In this document: positions 6,571 through 9,102 of the stretch, in pieces
How positions within the stretch are numbered: position 1 is the stretch's first letter
Layout: every line of letters begins with the position of its first letter
Source: Ramlibacter sp.
Lineage (GTDB): Bacteria; Pseudomonadota; Gammaproteobacteria; Burkholderiales; Burkholderiaceae_C
DNA length: 9,102 nucleotides
NCBI GenBank assembly: GCA_028292185.1
Contig: JAQGMT010000150.1
Location: 1-9,102, forward strand
Direction: 5' to 3'
The notes under the pieces: generated by a model
The model's database searches: none
What the model was told of the DNA's origin: nothing
The model's input: the letters and a program-made list of their open reading frames with translations, nothing else
Program-made: the position numbers and the translations under genes

Positions 6571-7083
6571 ATGAAGGATACGCAAGGCGCAGTTGGGCAA
6601 GAAGCCGGCCACCGTCACGGCGAGGCGCCGTGGAAACATGACGGCGTGCGCGTCGTCCCCGGCGGCCAGCTCGACGCGAACACGGCGCAGACGCCCGGCA
6701 TGGACCGCCGCGCCGCGATCAATTTGGCCCGCGTCGGCGCCCAGAAGCTGTGGGCCGGCACGGTCACCATCCACGCCAACGCCAAGACCGGCGCACATCA
6801 TCATGGTCACCTGGAGAGCGTGATCTATATCGTCAAGGGACGCGCGCGGATGCGCTGGGGCGAGCACCTCGAGTTCACCGCCGAAGCCGGCCCCGGCGAC
6901 TTCATTTATGTCCCGCCTTATGTGCCGCACCAGGAGATCAATGCCAGCGCGAGCGAGGCGCTCGAATGCGTGCTGTGCCGCAGCGACGGCGAAGCGGTGG
7001 CGGTGAACCTGGACATCGAGCCCGCGGAGCAACCCGAACAGGTCCTGTGGGTGGATCCCACCCACCCGCGTGGCGGCGTTTAG
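6571..7083 (+). CDS. Cupin domain protein, metal-binding type
   Basis: A 170-residue single-domain cupin. Motif 1 is HHHGHLE followed by G90 (metal-binding H76, H78 and E82), and motif 2 is G109 with PPYVPH and N124 (third histidine H120), so the usual three-histidine and one-glutamate metal site is complete. The N-terminal 45 residues, rich in Gly, Gln and charged residues and with GHRHGEAPWKHDG, are outside the barrel. Small cupins of this form include sugar epimerase-, dioxygenase- and sensor-like proteins; no substrate can be named. The ATG at 6571 has only a weak AGG-type ribosome binding site. It is followed after 12 bp by the response regulator gene on the same strand, so the two are probably one transcript. 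Confidence 0.88.
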   Translation: MKDTQGAVGQEAGHRHGEAPWKHDGVRVVPGGQLDANTAQTPGMDRRAAINLARVGAQKLWAGTVTIHANAKTGAHHHGHLESVIYIVKGRARMRWGEHLEFTAEAGPGDFIYVPPYVPHQEINASASEALECVLCRSDGEAVAVNLDIEPAEQPEQVLWVDPTHPRGGV

Positions 7084-7095
7084 GGAGAGGCAGCA

Positions 7096-7548
7096 GTGAG
7101 CATGAGCGACGTCGCGGTCCTGGTGGTCGACGACAACCCCGATCATCGGGAGTTGACGCGGCTGGCCTTGTGCGAATGCTGCGACCCGGCCCGGGTGGCC
7201 ACGGCCGCGGACGGCGCCGACGCGCTGGATTACCTTTTCGGGCAGGGCGCGCACGCGGGCCGCGACCCCCGCAAGCAGCCCCGGTTGGCCATCATCGACA
7301 TGGAGCTGTCGCAGATGGGCGGCCTCGAAGTGCTCAAGGCCATTCGCGCCCATCCGGCGACACAGGCCTTGCCGGTGGTCATGGTTTGCACGTCCAGCGA
7401 AAAGGCCGAACTAGACAGCTGCTATGCGGCCGGCGCGAACAGCGTCGTGCGCAAGAGCCTGGACTACGAGGAACTGCGCCGCAAAATGCGCCGGGTGTAC
7501 GAGTTCTGGGTGACGGTGAACGAGGCGAACCGCAACTCGCGCGTGTAG
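7096..7548 (+). CDS. Single-domain response regulator (receiver only, Rcp1/CheY-like)
   Basis: A 150-residue receiver domain with no output domain. The acidic pocket is D12-D13, the phospho-acceptor D68 (AIIDMELSQMGG), the switch residue T99 (VCTSS) and the conserved lysine K120 (VRKSLD). The insertion between alpha-2 and beta-3 (about residues 46-62) is the long form seen in Rcp1-like regulators that often work with phytochrome-type or hybrid histidine kinases. No kinase is in the window, so it is an orphan here. GGGAGAGG (7083-7090) is spaced 5 nt from the GTG at 7096 and 11 nt from the in-frame ATG at 7102, so GTG is preferred, though the difference is only two residues. It probably shares a transcript with the cupin. 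Confidence 0.9.
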   Translation: MSMSDVAVLVVDDNPDHRELTRLALCECCDPARVATAADGADALDYLFGQGAHAGRDPRKQPRLAIIDMELSQMGGLEVLKAIRAHPATQALPVVMVCTSSEKAELDSCYAAGANSVVRKSLDYEELRRKMRRVYEFWVTVNEANRNSRV

Positions 7549-7557
7549 TCTTTCAGC

Positions 7558-7570
7558 GGCCGAGTCGGCC
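7558..7570 (+). terminator. Short palindrome after the response regulator gene
   Basis: GGCCGA-G-TCGGCC is a perfect 13-bp palindrome 10 bp after the response regulator stop codon. As a hairpin it would have only a 4-bp GC stem with a 5-nt loop, followed by CTTCCCT, which is a poor U-tract. It could be a weak terminator, or a protein-binding site for the next promoter. Confidence 0.25.
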
Positions 7571-7574
7571 CTTC

Positions 7575-7648
7575 CCTACAGGCGTCGGCAATCTCTGCTT
7601 ACAGCTCTCACCTTGGCCTACAGGGCTGCGGCTCTTCCTTGGTTAAAA
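7575..7648 (+). promoter_or_regulatory. Leader with three CTACAG-like direct repeats upstream of the small membrane protein gene
   Basis: CCTACAG (7576-7580 core with flanks, 7575-7581), CTTACAG (7598-7604) and CCTACAG (7617-7623) recur at 23- and 19-bp intervals, close to two helical turns. TTAAAA (7643-7648) could act as the -10 box, in which case the third repeat would lie at the -35 position and no other -35 is seen. This layout resembles tandem activator sites, but the regulator is unknown and the assignment is inference. Confidence 0.4.
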
Positions 7649-7673
7649 GAAGGCATGAACACAAAACTGCGGC

Positions 7674-8132
7674 ATGCAGACCGATAGGCTCATCGCCCTG
7701 TGCGCGGTGGGTGTGGTGGGCGTTGCCAGCCTCGGCGCCGCGCTGCTGGCCGGTCGGCACGAGCCGTCCGACGCCGTCGTCGCGGGCGTCGGGCAGGTCA
7801 ACACCTCGGGCGATGCGAAGGAAGTGGTGACCGCCCCGCCTTTGAAAGCGGCGCCCGGCAGCCCTGCGCGCAATTTCGCCGACGCCGGCCAAGGGCCCGC
7901 AACCAATGCGATGGGCGCCGGCCGGGCGTGCCCCGATTGCGGCGTGGTGCAGATGGTGGTGGCCGTCTACGAGCATGGCCAGCCCCGCGCGAACGGCTAC
8001 CAGATGCACATTCGAATGGATGACGGCAGCATTCGCACGGTCCAGCAGCGCGGCGCGCTGGCCCCCGGCTCCAGGGTCATGGTCGAGGGCGAGACGGTTC
8101 GCATATTTTCCGAGCCGAGTCGTCCGGGTTGA
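7674..8132 (+). CDS. Small membrane-anchored protein with a surface-antigen/SlyB-like C-terminal domain
   Basis: A 152-residue protein. A single hydrophobic helix (about residues 6-26, no lipobox cysteine) anchors a periplasmic part. A low-complexity linker (30-80) leads to CPDCGVV (C86, C89) and a beta-rich tail containing YQMHIRMDDGSIRTV (109-123) and GSRVMVEGE (132-140). This pair of elements is seen in glycine-zipper outer-membrane proteins (SlyB/17-kDa antigen type) of Burkholderiales, but the glycine zipper normally between them is missing here. The function is unknown. The start at 7674 is the only ATG that keeps the helix, since a stop lies in frame at 7656-7658, but it has no Shine-Dalgarno sequence; see the finding on the upstream ATG at 7655. 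Confidence 0.75.
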   Translation: MQTDRLIALCAVGVVGVASLGAALLAGRHEPSDAVVAGVGQVNTSGDAKEVVTAPPLKAAPGSPARNFADAGQGPATNAMGAGRACPDCGVVQMVVAVYEHGQPRANGYQMHIRMDDGSIRTVQQRGALAPGSRVMVEGETVRIFSEPSRPG

Positions 8133-8159
8133 GCGGCCGCAGTTCTTTCGCGCTTGTGC

Positions 8160-8185
8160 TGTAATAAATCCGGAGGGATTCGACG
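8160..8185 (+). promoter_or_regulatory. Candidate ECF-type promoter for egtB
   Basis: TGTAAT (8160-8165, within TGTAATAAA) followed after 15 bp by CGACG (8181-8185) resembles the two-block form of extracytoplasmic-function sigma promoters, with an AAT-type -35 and a CG-type -10. It would give a 5' leader of about 60 nt. A thiol- or oxidative-stress sigma factor would suit an ergothioneine gene, but the match is by eye and the spacer is at the short end. Confidence 0.3.
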
Positions 8186-8199
8186 GAAAAAGATGGCCT

Positions 8200-8222
8200 G
8201 CGCCCGAGCCTGGCGCGGGCGC
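8200..8222 (+). other. GC-rich hairpin in the egtB leader
   Basis: GCGCCCG (8200-8206) and CGGGCGC (8216-8222) form a perfect 7-bp stem with a 9-nt loop, ending 15 nt before the AGGAGG ribosome binding site. It has no T-run, so it is not a typical terminator; it may affect leader stability or be a by-product of high GC content. Confidence 0.3.
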
Positions 8223-8237
8223 CTGCCACCAACAGAG

Positions 8238-8243
8238 AGGAGG
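8238..8243 (+). promoter_or_regulatory. Ribosome binding site of egtB
   Basis: A perfect AGGAGG, 8 nt before the ATG at 8252, the strongest site in the window. It fixes the egtB start over other possible starts. Confidence 0.85.
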
Positions 8244-8251
8244 CTTTCAGC

Positions 8252-9102
8252 ATGCCCGCGTTCCCTTCATCGGCTGCCAGCGGTCTGGCCGCCGCGTCCG
8301 GCGCAACGCCGCTCGGACAGCGCTTCGCACGAGTGCGCGAGCACAGCGTCAAGCTTGCGGCGCCGCTCTCGGCGGAGGATCAATGCATCCAGTCGATGCC
8401 CGACGCGAGTCCCACCAAATGGCACCTCGCCCACACCAGCTGGTTCTTCGAGGCCGTGGTGCTGGTTGCGCATCTGCCTGGCTACCAGCCGTTCGACCCG
8501 CGCTTCTCGCACCTCTTCAATTCCTACTACGAAGCGCTCGGCCCGCGTCACCCGCGGCCGCAGCGCGGCCTGCTTACCCGGCCCAGCCTGGCCCAGGTGC
8601 ACGCCTTTCGCGAACATGTGGACCGCGGCGTCCAATGCCTGCTGGCCGATCCGGGGCGCTGTGACTGGCAGGTTGCCGCGGCTCTGCTCGAACTGGGGCT
8701 GAACCACGAGCAGCAGCACCAGGAGCTGATGCTCACCGACATCCTGCATGCTTTTTCCTGCAATCCCCTTCTGCCGGCTTGCCAGCCGACGGAAACGCCG
8801 GTGCTGCGGCTGGCGGCGACGACAACGCAATTGCGATGGATTGAGATGCCGGGCGGCGTCGTGCAGGTCGGGCATGACGGGCAGGGCTTCGCATTCGACA
8901 ACGAATCGCCGCGCCATGCGGTGCTGCTCGCGCCTTACCGCATCGCCGACCGGCTGGTGACCTGCGGCGAGTATGCGCAGTTCATCGCCGATGGCGGCTA
9001 CGAACGCGCCAGCCTGTGGTTGTCGGACGGCTGGACGGCCGCACAGGCGAACGGGTGGCAGCACCCTGTGTATTGGATTGCGCCCGGCGATCCGCGCGCG
9101 CC
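8252..9102 (+). CDS. egtB: Ergothioneine biosynthesis protein EgtB (sulfoxide synthase), 3' end outside the window
   Basis: The first 283 residues are visible, open to the window edge; the family is usually about 400-450 residues. EgtB is a non-heme iron enzyme that uses oxygen to join hercynine to gamma-glutamylcysteine or cysteine through a C-S bond. The N-terminal DinB-like four-helix domain carries the iron ligands: H61 in KWHLAHTSWFFE and H152/H156 in NHEQQHQELM. From about residue 195 (WIEMPGGVVQVG, then DNESPRH and APYRIADRLVTCGEYAQF) begins the formylglycine-generating-enzyme/sulfatase-modifying domain, which runs off the edge. The start is set by the AGGAGG site. The methyltransferase EgtD that makes hercynine is often adjacent and would be expected just downstream. 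The choice of sulfur donor cannot be judged from the part seen. Confidence 0.95.
   Translation, partial: MPAFPSSAASGLAAASGATPLGQRFARVREHSVKLAAPLSAEDQCIQSMPDASPTKWHLAHTSWFFEAVVLVAHLPGYQPFDPRFSHLFNSYYEALGPRHPRPQRGLLTRPSLAQVHAFREHVDRGVQCLLADPGRCDWQVAAALLELGLNHEQQHQELMLTDILHAFSCNPLLPACQPTETPVLRLAATTTQLRWIEMPGGVVQVGHDGQGFAFDNESPRHAVLLAPYRIADRLVTCGEYAQFIADGGYERASLWLSDGWTAAQANGWQHPVYWIAPGDPRA

Noticed and set aside
8193..8251. ATG 8193 as an earlier egtB start
   Set aside because: It is in a different frame from egtB, and the AGGAGG site points to ATG 8252.

Overview
This is a GC-rich, densely coded proteobacterial segment. The family mix suggests a Burkholderiales bacterium of the Comamonadaceae type (Ramlibacter/Variovorax-like): a short MetE-like methionine synthase, a type II NADH dehydrogenase, ergothioneine synthesis, and a small membrane-anchored protein with a surface-antigen-type C-terminus. 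The taxon is an inference from gene content and base composition. I see no rRNA, tRNA, IS element, phage gene or CRISPR array.

Layout. At the left edge is the 3' part of a thioredoxin-reductase-like flavoprotein (+). It ends tail to tail, with an 11-bp overlap, against a small DUF488 gene (-). Right of that is a tight minus-strand operon, read right to left: type II NADH dehydrogenase (ndh), a PAP2-family lipid phosphatase and a diacylglycerol-kinase-family lipid kinase. Its first junction has a 3-bp gap and its second a 4-bp ATGA overlap. DUF488 lies 50 bp further downstream on the same strand with its own ribosome binding site. A 52-bp divergent spacer separates ndh from a plus-strand pair, a short folate-domain-less methionine synthase and a cytoplasmic SxxK serine hydrolase of the beta-lactamase family, joined by a TGATG overlap. 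Next come a cupin and a single-domain response regulator (12-bp gap), then a small membrane-anchored protein behind a 125-bp leader with repeated CTACAG-like boxes. The last gene is the 5' part of egtB (ergothioneine sulfoxide synthase), which runs off the right edge.

How the genes may work together. The ndh cluster couples a quinone-reducing dehydrogenase to two enzymes acting on phospholipid headgroups (a phosphatidate/undecaprenyl-pyrophosphate-type phosphatase and a lipid kinase), all at the inner membrane. The methionine synthase, EgtB and the thioredoxin-reductase-like protein all touch sulfur or thiol chemistry, but they are not in one operon and no joint pathway is proven. Most of the window is ordinary metabolic and housekeeping content. 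The points most worth a second look are the flavoprotein with its CxxC intact but its pyridine-nucleotide motifs degenerate, the MesD-like methionine synthase without its usual DUF1852 neighbour, the reduced surface-antigen-like protein with its unusual leader and start region, and the apparently leaderless ndh start.
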